Of a stretch of DNA of 38,146 nt, positions 14,836 through 23,688 are shown piece by piece. The stretch comes from a virus. How positions within the stretch are numbered: the first letter of the stretch is position 1; every line of letters starts with the position of its first letter. The translations under genes were made by a program, and so were the position numbers. Under the pieces are notes generated by a model. It had not been told where the DNA came from and ran no database searches. It worked only from the letters and a program-made list of their open reading frames with translations. The stretch is from IMG/VR virus record IMGVR_UViG_3300017763_000054, positions 1 through 38,146 of that record. One strand, given 5' to 3'.

Positions 14836-16692
14836 TTATTTGATTTCTTCACCGCTGTATCCAACATGAGTTATGTCTCCACCAGCAGTTATATTATATA
14901 CTCTTCCATCATCCGCCTGAACTCCCACATATCCCAGAGAGGACTGTTTTGCGTCCTCTATTGATTGCTCCATGATGTTCATTACATCCGATGGGGGCGA
15001 CAAGAAATATTCACTGCCCTCGACTTGCTTTAATTTTTGATAAAGCTCACTATTTGGATTCAAGGGGTGTTCTTTATCAGACCCCCAAAACCCTCCGTCT
15101 TCCACGGTGTTAAATGTAAATGTTTCTGGATCAAAAACCAAGTCAAACTGATCTTCTGCATTTGAAATAAATGATTTGATTTCACTGGGCTTTGGTCTTT
15201 CTGGAGCATCTGGAAGTAGGTCTTGCCTTTTCTTTTCTAATTCTGCCGCCTTGGTGGTTATGTCCAGCTCGTCCTTAATGCGGTCGATTTCTTTTTGATA
15301 CTCATCACCCTCTCGCTCTTCTAACTTTTCTTTGACGTAGTCCCTAACTCCAGATTCAGATAGACCTTCATCCCTTGCTTCTTCCTTTAATCTATTTTCT
15401 AGGTCTCTTTTTGCCCTATTTTCTTCTGTAGCTGGAACCATTACACCATCCACACGAATCATAGCTCCTCCGCTTTCTTCACGATCCCTTCTATCATCCT
15501 CCATGCGACTCCGATTATTTTCAAAACTTCGGTCGCTTTGAGCTTGGGATTCCCTACGCTCTTGTGTAGCCAAATCAAGATTGCTTGGACGCTCTTCTCT
15601 ACCTATAGTGCTGGGGTCAAAGTTGCCGTCAGCTACTCTTTGATTATATTTTTCAAGTATTTCTGGCTCAAATACATTGCTGTATCCCTGCTCGGGATCA
15701 AACTTCCTGCCCACGGATGCCGCCAAATCTATGGCTTTTTGTTCCATTTCTGGAGTCATCTCTTTTCCGCTGTCCTTAAACCTTTGGAAGTCAGCCAGCA
15801 TCTTGTCCGCTACGGAACTCATGCCAGTTCCCTCAACTTTGGGTTCTTGAGGACTAAATCCATAGGAGTCATTGGGGTTGCCTTTATTGACGATTACGCC
15901 TTCGCTTCCGCCTACGCCCAGTCCAGTTACGGAGGGCTGATTTAACCCCTGCATTGTTCTGTTAAAATTTTGTAGTTCCTCTTGTGTTGGATTAAACCTA
16001 GTGCCGTCCTCCCTCTGCATAACTACCGTTCCATCGGGCAATGTAAATGTTCCACGAATGGGGTTCTTGGGTTCCATTTCTGGAGAAAACATTTCTCTCT
16101 TGTCCTCCAGTGCCAAGCTATTTTTAGCACCTTGGCTAAGTGGTTCGTAACCCACTATGGTGTATTTGTCGTGTCTTCTGCCTCCAGTTCTTCCATATAT
16201 GGGCTTGTTGACATTCAAGCCATCTCGCATTGCTTCGCGTTCTTTTGCGGAAAAAGCTGGAAGAGAACCATAACCATCTCCGTATTTTGCGTCTGCTATA
16301 GCTCCCCCTATACCTTCTCCGATTAGGGTATTCAAATCCTTTCCGTCTTCTCTTACTGCACCTGTAACTTCATTGGCTATTGAGTACGCAAATAGAGGGC
16401 TAAACAAACTACCCGCTACTGGAGCTTTTACTGGAGAAGTATTTGCAAATCTCCCTACCTTAGAAATAGTATTAGTAGCCTTATTTGTGTTTTGAACAAG
16501 GGGGCTATTGACAATTTTAGATATGTCTCTAGGGGTATTTAAAAACTTGCTTGTGCCCGCGGCTACCTCCGTAGCTATAAGTGGGTTAAGCAATTTATCA
16601 TCAACCCCAGAGTTGCGGTTTTCCCTTGCCGCTTCAGCTAGTTTTTCTTGATCTTTGGGTAATTGTTTGTCTGTATACGGTATGGATGCCAT
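14836..16692 (-). CDS. Probable internal virion protein
   Basis: The 618-residue protein lies two bases upstream of the giant internal protein gene, so the two are probably made together and ejected together. The N-terminal 130 residues contain a small hydrophobic region (APVAGSLFSPLFAYSIANEV). Residues about 370-500 are extremely charged and helical (ERRESQAQSDRSFENNRSRM and similar), suggesting a long coiled coil. The C-terminus is acidic and aromatic. I do not recognise a family. A structural or chaperone-like role for the ejected complex fits its position. Confidence 0.65.
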   Translation of the reverse strand: MASIPYTDKQLPKDQEKLAEAARENRNSGVDDKLLNPLIATEVAAGTSKFLNTPRDISKIVNSPLVQNTNKATNTISKVGRFANTSPVKAPVAGSLFSPLFAYSIANEVTGAVREDGKDLNTLIGEGIGGAIADAKYGDGYGSLPAFSAKEREAMRDGLNVNKPIYGRTGGRRHDKYTIVGYEPLSQGAKNSLALEDKREMFSPEMEPKNPIRGTFTLPDGTVVMQREDGTRFNPTQEELQNFNRTMQGLNQPSVTGLGVGGSEGVIVNKGNPNDSYGFSPQEPKVEGTGMSSVADKMLADFQRFKDSGKEMTPEMEQKAIDLAASVGRKFDPEQGYSNVFEPEILEKYNQRVADGNFDPSTIGREERPSNLDLATQERRESQAQSDRSFENNRSRMEDDRRDREESGGAMIRVDGVMVPATEENRAKRDLENRLKEEARDEGLSESGVRDYVKEKLEEREGDEYQKEIDRIKDELDITTKAAELEKKRQDLLPDAPERPKPSEIKSFISNAEDQFDLVFDPETFTFNTVEDGGFWGSDKEHPLNPNSELYQKLKQVEGSEYFLSPPSDVMNIMEQSIEDAKQSSLGYVGVQADDGRVYNITAGGDITHVGYSGEEIK

Positions 16693-16718
16693 TGTTTTAT
16701 TGTATCATTGATTGTTTA

Positions 16719-17819
16719 TTACCAACTGGGGTAATTATAAAATGTAGGTTCTTTAAAAGTAATCTCAAAACTTCCTGCACAGTCCATTTGACCTTCTCCC
16801 GTAAATGTCACTCCTGCGCCCTCATCCCTATCGTCGTAATCAAAAGTTGGCGTACCCGTATCCGAGTCACTGTATGAAAATTTAACACCACCCCCGCTAT
16901 TGGATATAGTTACCCTTGTATCCCCCGAACTAGCCGCAATCATATCAACATCTGCAAATTTAACGGTTTTATATTTTAAAGTACCCTCCCACTGACCAAA
17001 TTCCTCTGTATAAACTATACTTCTAATACCAAAAAACCCTCCCATGAAAACACCAATACTGGTGTCATCGTGATAGCTAGGTACGCGGCTTGGAACACCC
17101 ACTCCCGCGCCGCATGAAACTACGCACTCCGCACTACAAAATTGTGCAAAGCCATATCCCACAAACTCATTATTATCATAAAAACTATAGAGGTTCGGCG
17201 GACACATCAGAAATGCGGTTGAGGCATCCCCATCTCCGTATCCATGTCCATGATAATACATGGATCCCATGCTACATGAAGTCCCCGCGCTGATAGATTC
17301 CCCCCCATTGTCTGGTTGCACATCAGCCCCACTCAACTCTATCCCTTCCATCCTAAAATCTTTTATGACTTTTTTAGAAGTGCATACTCTTTTACTGGGT
17401 TCCACAGGAGTGTGGTTACGACCCGAAGAGCCACTGGTGCTGGTCAGAACCATATTACTTGTGTCCGATAGACTACTAGGGTCCACTGAGGTGCTCCACT
17501 CCTCTACAGTTTCTAATTCATATTGTCTAGGGTTAGTAAGTGGTGTTTTTACCTTTTTTATAACTCTTTTATAGCTTCCAGAAAAAGTAGCTGAAGCACT
17601 CACTGAACTATTACCAGTAACATTCATATTTTTCATGAACCAATAAGCCCTCATTGCTTCATCAAGAGTCATAGCCTTGTAATCTAAAATTCCATTGTAA
17701 TCATCAGCATTAGGATCATCTGCCCTTCCCAGCGTTACATCCATGCGGGGGGGGCAAATGATTCCTATACCCGTGGAACCAAATGCACCCAGAGAAACAA
17801 ACTGATCAGAGTTGGACAC
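16719..17819 (-). CDS. Hypothetical virion protein, Gly/Ser/Cys-rich
   Basis: The 366-residue product starts at a GTG codon; no in-frame ATG lies between it and the upstream stop, and the first ATG would give a protein starting at residue 26. It is rich in Gly, Ser, Thr and Asp with nine or more cysteines (for example FCSAECVVSCGAG), which is unusual for a cytoplasmic phage protein. A beta-rich surface or fibre-associated fold is likely. It sits among structural genes but has no recognised motif. Confidence 0.6.
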   Translation of the reverse strand: MSNSDQFVSLGAFGSTGIGIICPPRMDVTLGRADDPNADDYNGILDYKAMTLDEAMRAYWFMKNMNVTGNSSVSASATFSGSYKRVIKKVKTPLTNPRQYELETVEEWSTSVDPSSLSDTSNMVLTSTSGSSGRNHTPVEPSKRVCTSKKVIKDFRMEGIELSGADVQPDNGGESISAGTSCSMGSMYYHGHGYGDGDASTAFLMCPPNLYSFYDNNEFVGYGFAQFCSAECVVSCGAGVGVPSRVPSYHDDTSIGVFMGGFFGIRSIVYTEEFGQWEGTLKYKTVKFADVDMIAASSGDTRVTISNSGGGVKFSYSDSDTGTPTFDYDDRDEGAGVTFTGEGQMDCAGSFEITFKEPTFYNYPSW

Positions 17820-17858
17820 TAGTAATATTGATTATAATATTCAGATTATCAATACTAG
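17820..17858 (-). repeat. Imperfect inverted repeat before the GTG start
   Basis: TAGTAATATTGAT and ATCAATACTA form an interrupted inverted repeat (about ten base pairs with a bulge) ending at the GTG start of the gene at 17819. In RNA it would fold over the start region. No T tract follows, so it is not a terminator. It may tune translation or mark an RNase processing site. Confidence 0.35.
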
Positions 17859-18256
17859 GGAGTTGCGTCATAAAGTAAATCTATGCTTACAGAAGCGGTC
17901 GCAGATGCTGAATTTGTAATTTCTATGGATGCTATATCCGCAACATCATGAAAATCAACTGAAGTTAAGGCAGTTCCAAAGAAAATTCTAGAAATGCCAG
18001 CAGTTAGGGTTTTGGAAGTTCCGAGGGTAGTCCCGTCGGCTTTCTTGACCTTAAAGCTTCCTTCTTTGTCTGACTTGATTGCCATGAATTGTAATTCACC
18101 AGAAGAGTTGTTGGCAAATATTTCTATGTCAGTTGTACCATTAGCATTTGCAGTTTCGCTTGCTGACGAAAGTGCGCTACCAGTAAAAGACTCCGTTAGG
18201 CTATAATTTCCAGCAGTGCCAGAAAACGACTTAGTTGATGTGATTGTTAGTGACAT
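17855..18256 (-). CDS. Small Ser/Thr-rich virion-like protein
   Basis: The 133-residue protein is built of alternating Ser, Thr, Ala and Val strands (FTGSALSSASETANANGTTD), a composition typical of beta-rich virion decoration or fibre proteins. No signal or membrane segment is visible. It lies between larger late structural genes in the same direction. A specific role cannot be read from the sequence. Confidence 0.6.
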   Translation of the reverse strand: MSLTITSTKSFSGTAGNYSLTESFTGSALSSASETANANGTTDIEIFANNSSGELQFMAIKSDKEGSFKVKKADGTTLGTSKTLTAGISRIFFGTALTSVDFHDVADIASIEITNSASATASVSIDLLYDATP

Positions 18257-18285
18257 GATTATTTAGTTTTTGTTAATAATTTTTG

Positions 18286-18302
18286 TTTGTTTGTTTGTTT
18301 GA
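18286..18302. repeat. TTTG tetranucleotide tandem repeat
   Basis: About four to five TTTG units lie in the leader between two late genes. On the transcribed strand they read CAAA repeats, an unstructured run that could help ribosomes load. Short tandem runs can also slip, but a shift here would change only leader length. Confidence 0.6.
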
Positions 18303-18312
18303 TTTTAAAAAA

Positions 18313-19677
18313 TCAAAAGTGTTTTAATGGAAAAATGCAAGGAGTACCATTAACGCAGAACACAGGAGTAGTATAATACCCTCCCCTAGCTAATGGCAAC
18401 CATCCACCCGAAGAAGTATCTTTTTTTGCCAATGGTAGTTTAAAGCTCTTTTGTACTCTATCTTCGCCAGACCCGTCAGTCTCTACAAGATCCTTCATAC
18501 TAGAATCGGGTTCATACTCATCAATAAATTGGATATCCGTAATGCTAAAATTACTGACTGTGCATTGTAATGTTAATCCATTTGAGTTACCTTGATTTTG
18601 TTTAATTTTATCCCAAATTTCAAATGTTTCCACCCCTGATATGCAGGTTTCTCCAGTGACATCAAGCGGAACGGGGAAAGAATCATCCGAGGTTTTGGAA
18701 GTTTTTGAACCATCCTCAGCTCTATCTTCTTCGCTATTGTTTGAAACATCTTCAGAATTATTTTCTTCATTTTCTTTTTCTTTATTTCCGATGGCTTCCT
18801 TTAGTTCTTCTTTTGTAAAAATTTCTCCTTGTGACCCGTCAATATACTGCTGATAAGTCCCATCAGCCATTCTTTCAAAACGGATATCACCACCATTTGG
18901 TGCTTTCCCTTTTCCTTCCTCGTTAATTTTATCTAAAAAACTTTGACTTGTTGCTCCATAACTACCACCATCGACACTACCGACCCCACCGCTTCTTTGG
19001 TCTATCGCGCCCCTTAATTCACTTTCTGTAAAAACTTCTCCCTTTGATCCGTCAATGTATTGTTGATAGTTTCCATTATCCATTCTTTCAAAACGGATAT
19101 TACCACCCTCTGGACCCTTTCCTTTTCCCATTTCATTGGCTAACTGTCTAACTTCTTCTGGACTACCAGTTAAAGGGATATCATCTCCTGCCGCACCCGC
19201 AGAACCCGAAGAACCCGAAGAACTACCGCCAAGGGATCGCAATTCACTCATTATGGATTGAGCTAGAGCATAAATTTCGGACTTAATGCTTTCGCCTATC
19301 GTTGAAATGGATGATGAATCATCAGAAGACCCAGAGGATTCCGATGTATTATTATCTACATTAATTTCATTACCACTAGCAGGATGTCGACCCTCAGCTC
19401 CTTTAACCTCCTCAAAGGGAATATCGGCTGGCTTTGCTACACCATCAGGCTCTTGGTTTACTCTAAGTGAATTTCCTCCCGCAGAAGGAATATTACTTAT
19501 TGCGTTAGATATGGATCTGACAAAGCTCGGATCACTTGAAATTAATTCTTCTATTTCTTCCTTAATGTTTTTTTCATTAAAGGAATTGGATTGAACAACT
19601 TGGTCAACAAGTTTAGGGAGCAACTCCCTAGTTTCTTCAATTCTGTAAGTGGGTTTGGACTGTGTTTTTGAATCCAT
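18313..19677 (-). CDS. Hypothetical virion protein with internal duplication
   Basis: This 454-residue protein contains two copies of an about 42-residue unit. One begins GKGKGPEGGNIRFERMDNGN and the other GKGKAPNGGDIRFERMADGT, each continuing YQQYIDGS.GE.FT..EL. The copies are separated by about 30 residues. Serine-rich linkers (SSGSSGSAGA) and an acidic stretch surround them. The C-terminal 120 residues are compact and contain four cysteines (TCISG, LQCTV, VFCVNGTPCIF). The overall design, repeats on flexible linkers, suggests a fibre- or carbohydrate-binding function, but I do not recognise the family. Confidence 0.65.
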   Translation of the reverse strand: MDSKTQSKPTYRIEETRELLPKLVDQVVQSNSFNEKNIKEEIEELISSDPSFVRSISNAISNIPSAGGNSLRVNQEPDGVAKPADIPFEEVKGAEGRHPASGNEINVDNNTSESSGSSDDSSSISTIGESIKSEIYALAQSIMSELRSLGGSSSGSSGSAGAAGDDIPLTGSPEEVRQLANEMGKGKGPEGGNIRFERMDNGNYQQYIDGSKGEVFTESELRGAIDQRSGGVGSVDGGSYGATSQSFLDKINEEGKGKAPNGGDIRFERMADGTYQQYIDGSQGEIFTKEELKEAIGNKEKENEENNSEDVSNNSEEDRAEDGSKTSKTSDDSFPVPLDVTGETCISGVETFEIWDKIKQNQGNSNGLTLQCTVSNFSITDIQFIDEYEPDSSMKDLVETDGSGEDRVQKSFKLPLAKKDTSSGGWLPLARGGYYTTPVFCVNGTPCIFPLKHF

Positions 19678-19678
19678 T

Positions 19679-22600
19679 TTAAACTGGTTCGGCTGGAAGT
19701 AGGGCTTCCTCTATTTCTCTAATCCAAACTCCATTCCTCCAGTGAGAAGACCTTCTTGATATTTCAGTATATTGACCCCAAGGAAGCGCGGCTGGAGAAG
19801 TTGCTGGAATATTAATTACTGCACCTCCGATTGGGTGCACTGAGGTTAAACTTCGTAAGCAAGATTTTAAATTTATTGTAAAAATTCTTTTTCCAGTATT
19901 TTTACTTGTTCCATTGCTCGTGCTTTGTCCTGCATTATTGGATCTAGAGTTAGAGGTAGATGTCCCAGAACTATTAGATGTGCTGTTATTTGTACCTGAA
20001 TTAGAACTATTTCCATTAGAACTGGATGTCCCATTATTTATAGATTGAGAGGTTCCCGAGTTTGAACTTTGCGATTCACCCGTGCTATTAGATGTGCTCG
20101 TAGATGTTGAATTATTAGTGGAATTATTAGTGCTATTCGATTGACTTGTACCTTGGGACGTTGATGAGTTGTTGGATTGTACTGAGCTTTGGGACGTTGA
20201 TGAGTTGTTGGATTCGGTAATGCTATTGACGTTCGATGAGCCGTCTGAAGTGTTCTGACTGGTACTATTTCCACTAGTATTACTGGTACTAAAACCAGTA
20301 GTATTCGATGTTGAATTTACATCGTTGTTAGTAGATCCATCTGTAGTTGAATTTGTAGTTGAGTTAACAGTGCCCGAAGAACTACCATTGACGCTGTTGT
20401 TAGAGTCAACATTGCTATTAGTATTGTTATTTGCAAATGAATTAATACTGCTTGCAAAGTTTGAATTAGTATTACTTCGGTTGAAAGAGTTTCCAGAGCT
20501 GTTAGAATTATTAAAGTTATTACTAACACTATTCGTATTATTATTGCTATTGCTGTTCGCGGTTACTTGTGAATTCGATCTTGTATTGCCTTGCCTAAAG
20601 TTCTTGGTAGTTGTTACTGTTTGGCTATTTCCAAATGAGTTAACATCTGTATTTGTCTTAGACGCAATGCTCTTGAATGAATTTAGTAAAGCAGTACTAG
20701 TTTTGTCTTTAGTGTTTCTCTCCGTTGCCGAAACATAAACTGGTTTGTCAATTGCACTCTGCGTAGTCGTATTTACTTCTGTATCATTATCACCATGACT
20801 ATTTACAGTACTGTTGACATCACTAGTGCTATTATTGTGTGATGTTACTAGTGTTACACTGCTATCAGAAGTGGCATCACTATCGCTAGTTGAATCTCCA
20901 AATGAAGTTGTTTCACTAAAGCTATCTCCAGATGAGTTAACAAAACCATCACTCGTGCTCGTGCCCCTAGTAGTAATGTCACTATTTGAATTACTGTCAG
21001 CACTGGAATTATTGTTGCTAGTTCCATCTGTAGTTGAATTACCGTCAGTGGTAGTCTTGGAACGACTATGTGAATTTACAGTACTGTCTGACCGACTAAA
21101 TCCGTCAGTTATAGTGGTAGACCTGCTATTTGATATACCATCACTGGCAGTCCTACTCGTGCTTCTACTTTTACTATTTCCAGTAGTATTACTGGTACTA
21201 TTCCCAGTAGTATTACTAGTTCCGTAGGAGGTTGAAGAACTTTGGGTGTTAGAATTGGAGGTTCCGTTATTTGTAGATGTTCCAGAACTAGTGTTAGTCG
21301 AATTGTTTGTAGAGGTTCCGTTATTTGTAGATGTAGTTATAGAGGTTCCAGTAGAATTGGATGTTCCAGATGAAGATCCACTTGCTTGCCCAGAAGCAGA
21401 AGTATTGCTTTGATTTTCGGAACTGCTTACTGAATTCGTGGTGCTATTGTTGGAAGACGAGCTATTGCTAGTGTTTTCACTCCTAGAACTGCTGTTTGAA
21501 TTACTGGTGCTGGTGGAAGAACTATTGCTATTGGAAGTATTGTTGCTAGTAGAATTACTTATATTTTCGTTAATTCTTTCGCTAGTAGTAGTTATTTCTA
21601 CTGCCCCAGCAAATGGAGTATCTATAAATACTCTTTCATTAACTCCCGCTTCGTCACTGGGTGCGCCCCAATGAAAAGTTCTTGTTGTTTTTATTTTAAG
21701 GGGCGATGTGGGTGCATTTATATAATTTGCAACCGCAACTGGGGATTCGGTTCCGACAACTACAACGGATTTTAACTGAGATGGGAAGTTAACATTTCTT
21801 CTATCATACCATACTTGTTGCGCTATTGCATCCGCACTTGCCTTTGTTGCAGTAAACTTTACAGAACTAAAAGAATTGATGGGTTCAACCTGAACACTTT
21901 CTGTTGCCCCAACGGATCCCGTTGCTTCGCTGGGCGAAACTACTTGTCTTTGAATGGGTAAACCAACTCCGTATCTGGAGTCTATTTCAAATATTTGTGT
22001 AGCTGGAAAGGAAGCGGACTCCAGCCTTATAAATGTTTGTATGGATTTTTTAATTAATCCATCGTTATCAAGTTCTTCTTTTTGTAATAAAAAGCTTTGA
22101 CCGCTTACGGTAATATTTGTAGTTCCAATTGTCCCCCTTGTGATTGAGCTAGAACTGAGTTCTGTTTTTACGACATTGGTAAGCTCACCATCCTCTGTTA
22201 CAAATACCTCAAAATCATCTACCTCAAAGGTGTAAGAAATAGACTGCAATCCGTTAAAGTTTTGAGTAACTTGGTTAACTAATTTGTGATTTGCTGTTAC
22301 TTGGCTTAACTCGCTTGCTACTAAACTCTCAGATAAACCCAGAGCCGTAACTACGACTTGCTGAACACCACCAACTTTTGGGGTTTCTAAATTTAAAATA
22401 CCTTTTTCGGCAAAAACTTGAGTTAATTCAGAAAAGGCTCCGTTGTCCTCTATTTTTGAAGAAGCCAAAACTAGGCTTCCAGAAGCAGTGGTTCCCACTA
22501 CACCAGATGAAGTGGTTCCCGTTTTTGCTCTAAAAACCTTGGTAACTGTTTTTAATCCGTTTTGCTCAGTGAGTTCAACATCGGCATCAATTTGAACAAA

Positions 22601-22903
22601 GGATCCAGTCAGTGTTTCGTAAGTTTTTACAAGAACAGGATTATCCGCATTGGCTTGTTGGTTAAATCTATTGTCAACCTCTACGGATATCAATCGACAA
22701 TCTGTATAACCCTGACCAACTATTTGTTCTCCAGTTGTGTCCAAGTCACCAAAGTCCCCCATCAGGGAACCCAAGTTGGTGTTATCTACATCTTCTCTGG
22801 TAAATTTTTGAAACCTACGAATGACCCTAATTCTATTGTTATAGAGTTTTGTTATTTCTGGTATTTCACCCTTTTGATGTATATTGCCGTTTCCTAAACT
22901 CAT
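19679..22903 (-). CDS. Giant Ser/Thr/Asn-rich virion protein
   Basis: The 1074-residue protein has an ordinary N-terminal domain (about residues 1-440, beta-rich with many Thr and Val). It is followed by roughly 550 residues made mostly of Ser, Asn, Thr and Gly, then a short compact C-terminus ending ALLPAEPV. The low-complexity part is split by a normal segment (about residues 705-770). Short repeats such as SNSTSNNTSNSNSSS are typical of a flexible or beta-helical spacer, as in some adhesins and fibres. The gene stop lies directly before the 454-residue protein gene, so the two may be coupled. A tail-fibre or surface role is most likely. Confidence 0.7.
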   Translation of the reverse strand: MSLGNGNIHQKGEIPEITKLYNNRIRVIRRFQKFTREDVDNTNLGSLMGDFGDLDTTGEQIVGQGYTDCRLISVEVDNRFNQQANADNPVLVKTYETLTGSFVQIDADVELTEQNGLKTVTKVFRAKTGTTSSGVVGTTASGSLVLASSKIEDNGAFSELTQVFAEKGILNLETPKVGGVQQVVVTALGLSESLVASELSQVTANHKLVNQVTQNFNGLQSISYTFEVDDFEVFVTEDGELTNVVKTELSSSSITRGTIGTTNITVSGQSFLLQKEELDNDGLIKKSIQTFIRLESASFPATQIFEIDSRYGVGLPIQRQVVSPSEATGSVGATESVQVEPINSFSSVKFTATKASADAIAQQVWYDRRNVNFPSQLKSVVVVGTESPVAVANYINAPTSPLKIKTTRTFHWGAPSDEAGVNERVFIDTPFAGAVEITTTSERINENISNSTSNNTSNSNSSSTSTSNSNSSSRSENTSNSSSSNNSTTNSVSSSENQSNTSASGQASGSSSGTSNSTGTSITTSTNNGTSTNNSTNTSSGTSTNNGTSNSNTQSSSTSYGTSNTTGNSTSNTTGNSKSRSTSRTASDGISNSRSTTITDGFSRSDSTVNSHSRSKTTTDGNSTTDGTSNNNSSADSNSNSDITTRGTSTSDGFVNSSGDSFSETTSFGDSTSDSDATSDSSVTLVTSHNNSTSDVNSTVNSHGDNDTEVNTTTQSAIDKPVYVSATERNTKDKTSTALLNSFKSIASKTNTDVNSFGNSQTVTTTKNFRQGNTRSNSQVTANSNSNNNTNSVSNNFNNSNSSGNSFNRSNTNSNFASSINSFANNNTNSNVDSNNSVNGSSSGTVNSTTNSTTDGSTNNDVNSTSNTTGFSTSNTSGNSTSQNTSDGSSNVNSITESNNSSTSQSSVQSNNSSTSQGTSQSNSTNNSTNNSTSTSTSNSTGESQSSNSGTSQSINNGTSSSNGNSSNSGTNNSTSNSSGTSTSNSRSNNAGQSTSNGTSKNTGKRIFTINLKSCLRSLTSVHPIGGAVINIPATSPAALPWGQYTEISRRSSHWRNGVWIREIEEALLPAEPV
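20153..20214 (-). repeat. Exact 36-bp tandem repeat within low-complexity coding region
   Basis: A 26-base sequence beginning TTGGGACGTTGATGAG and ending GTTGGATT occurs at 20153 and again at 20189, a 36-base period. It encodes a 12-residue repeat of Ser/Asn/Thr. Such exact copies suggest recent duplication and a region prone to length change. Confidence 0.75.
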
Positions 22904-23178
22904 TTATTCTTTCTCTTGATGCTTTGAACTCTGCGAGGCTTTCCAGATGGTTGACCTAGTTTCTTTTTTTGAGATATTCTTTTCTTTTTTTGAGAAGATG
23001 TAATCTCCGATGCAGTAGCAGGTGTTTTTTTGCTGACACGCTTTGATGGTCTGCAATAGGGCGTTCCTCGCTTTTCTCCCTTGCGTCGTCCGCAGGGCTT
23101 CCCCGATCGGACATCCACCCACTTTTCTTTGAACCATCTTTTTAGGTTACTGCCTGCTTTTGTCTTACGAACCGCCAT
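22900..23178 (-). CDS. Small basic DUF5872-like protein
   Basis: The 92-residue, strongly basic protein has the core LKRWFKEKWVDVRSGKPCGR, then KGEKRGTPYCRPSKRVS. It resembles the DUF5872 family seen in phages and large DNA viruses. Two cysteines (C30 and C43) might bind metal. The basic tail (SQKKKRISQKKKLGQ) suggests nucleic-acid or capsid contact. It overlaps the following gene by four bases and the preceding one by one. Confidence 0.7.
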   Translation of the reverse strand: MAVRKTKAGSNLKRWFKEKWVDVRSGKPCGRRKGEKRGTPYCRPSKRVSKKTPATASEITSSQKKKRISQKKKLGQPSGKPRRVQSIKRKNK

Positions 23179-23324
23179 TACTTACTGCGTTTGATGTTAG
23201 CTTTTTTGTTTCCCCAATTTGAAGCCCCCACCTTTCTGCATTTAGCAATAGCTCCGCTGGCATAAGCACTGGGAAATACTTTGTATCTTGATTTAACTTT
23301 TTTGTAACAAGCGTCCTTGGACAT
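23178..23324 (-). CDS. 48-residue basic virion-associated protein
   Basis: The frame runs from ATG at 23324 to a TAA that overlaps the next ATG by one base. The product starts MSKDACYKKVKSRYKVFPSA and continues YASGAIAKCRKVGASNWGNK. The phrase KSRYKVFPSAYASG...CRKVG recurs in small proteins next to DUF5872 genes in many phages. Two cysteines and high Lys/Arg content are notable. Function is unknown. Confidence 0.75.
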   Translation of the reverse strand: MSKDACYKKVKSRYKVFPSAYASGAIAKCRKVGASNWGNKKANIKRSK

Positions 23325-23410
23325 TATTTACACTTTCCTTTTTTGCCCATTTTTCCCTTTTTGGGTGGACGACCTTTTGTAGTTCCGTATGTTCCTTTCC
23401 CTCTTGGCAT
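23324..23410 (-). CDS. 28-residue very basic protein
   Basis: The ATG at 23410 opens a frame of 28 residues (MPRGKGTYGTTKGRPPKKGK then MGKKGKCK), ending in a TAA that overlaps the next start by one base. The start MPxGKGTYGxxxGRPPK is seen in tiny proteins of other phages. Tight one-base overlaps on its downstream side support a real gene. It is probably nucleic-acid binding. Confidence 0.65.
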   Translation of the reverse strand: MPRGKGTYGTTKGRPPKKGKMGKKGKCK

Positions 23411-23422
23411 AATATTATATTC

Positions 23423-23530
23423 CTATTTAACGTGTTTGATAAAAGATTTTACTTCAGCAATAATACCGAAAACGATTGATTTGATAAAAGATAGAGATTT
23501 ATCTTTGGTTTTACAGATTAAACATTTCAT
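23423..23530 (-). CDS. 35-residue protein with CxxC motif
   Basis: The frame from ATG 23530 to TAG 23423 encodes MKCLICKTKDKSLSFIKSIV and a short helical tail. A CxxC at residues 3-6 and a hydrophobic centre are the only features. The leader is A-rich without a Shine-Dalgarno. It fills the gap between neighbouring same-strand genes, which supports it, but short length keeps confidence modest. Confidence 0.5.
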   Translation of the reverse strand: MKCLICKTKDKSLSFIKSIVFGIIAEVKSFIKHVK

Positions 23531-23532
23531 AA

Positions 23533-23688
23533 TTATTTTTTTCTTTTGTTGTGAAAATCAAAAAGAACTTTTACTTTTTCTGACAGGGATTCTAAATTGT
23601 AGTGCATCCTAGCTAGCACAATAATAAGTGTAATAATTCCAATTAGGACTGGGGTTATAGAGGAAATAATTTGCAAAAATTCATTCAT
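23533..23688 (-). CDS. Single-pass membrane protein (lysis-accessory candidate)
   Basis: The 51-residue product from ATG 23688 has one transmembrane helix at about residues 7-27 (IISSITPVLIGIITLIIVLA) and a short charged cytoplasmic tail. The stop lies three bases from the next start. A small membrane protein next to two others in a late module suggests a holin, antiholin or spanin role. The family is not recognised. Confidence 0.65.
   Translation of the reverse strand: MNEFLQIISSITPVLIGIITLIIVLARMHYNLESLSEKVKVLFDFHNKRKK

Noticed and set aside
20325-21674. Several Leu/Val-rich plus-strand frames (20325-20738, 20814-21227, 21438-21674)
   Set aside because: They are antisense images of the Ser/Thr/Asn-rich gene; their composition follows from the repeats on the other strand.
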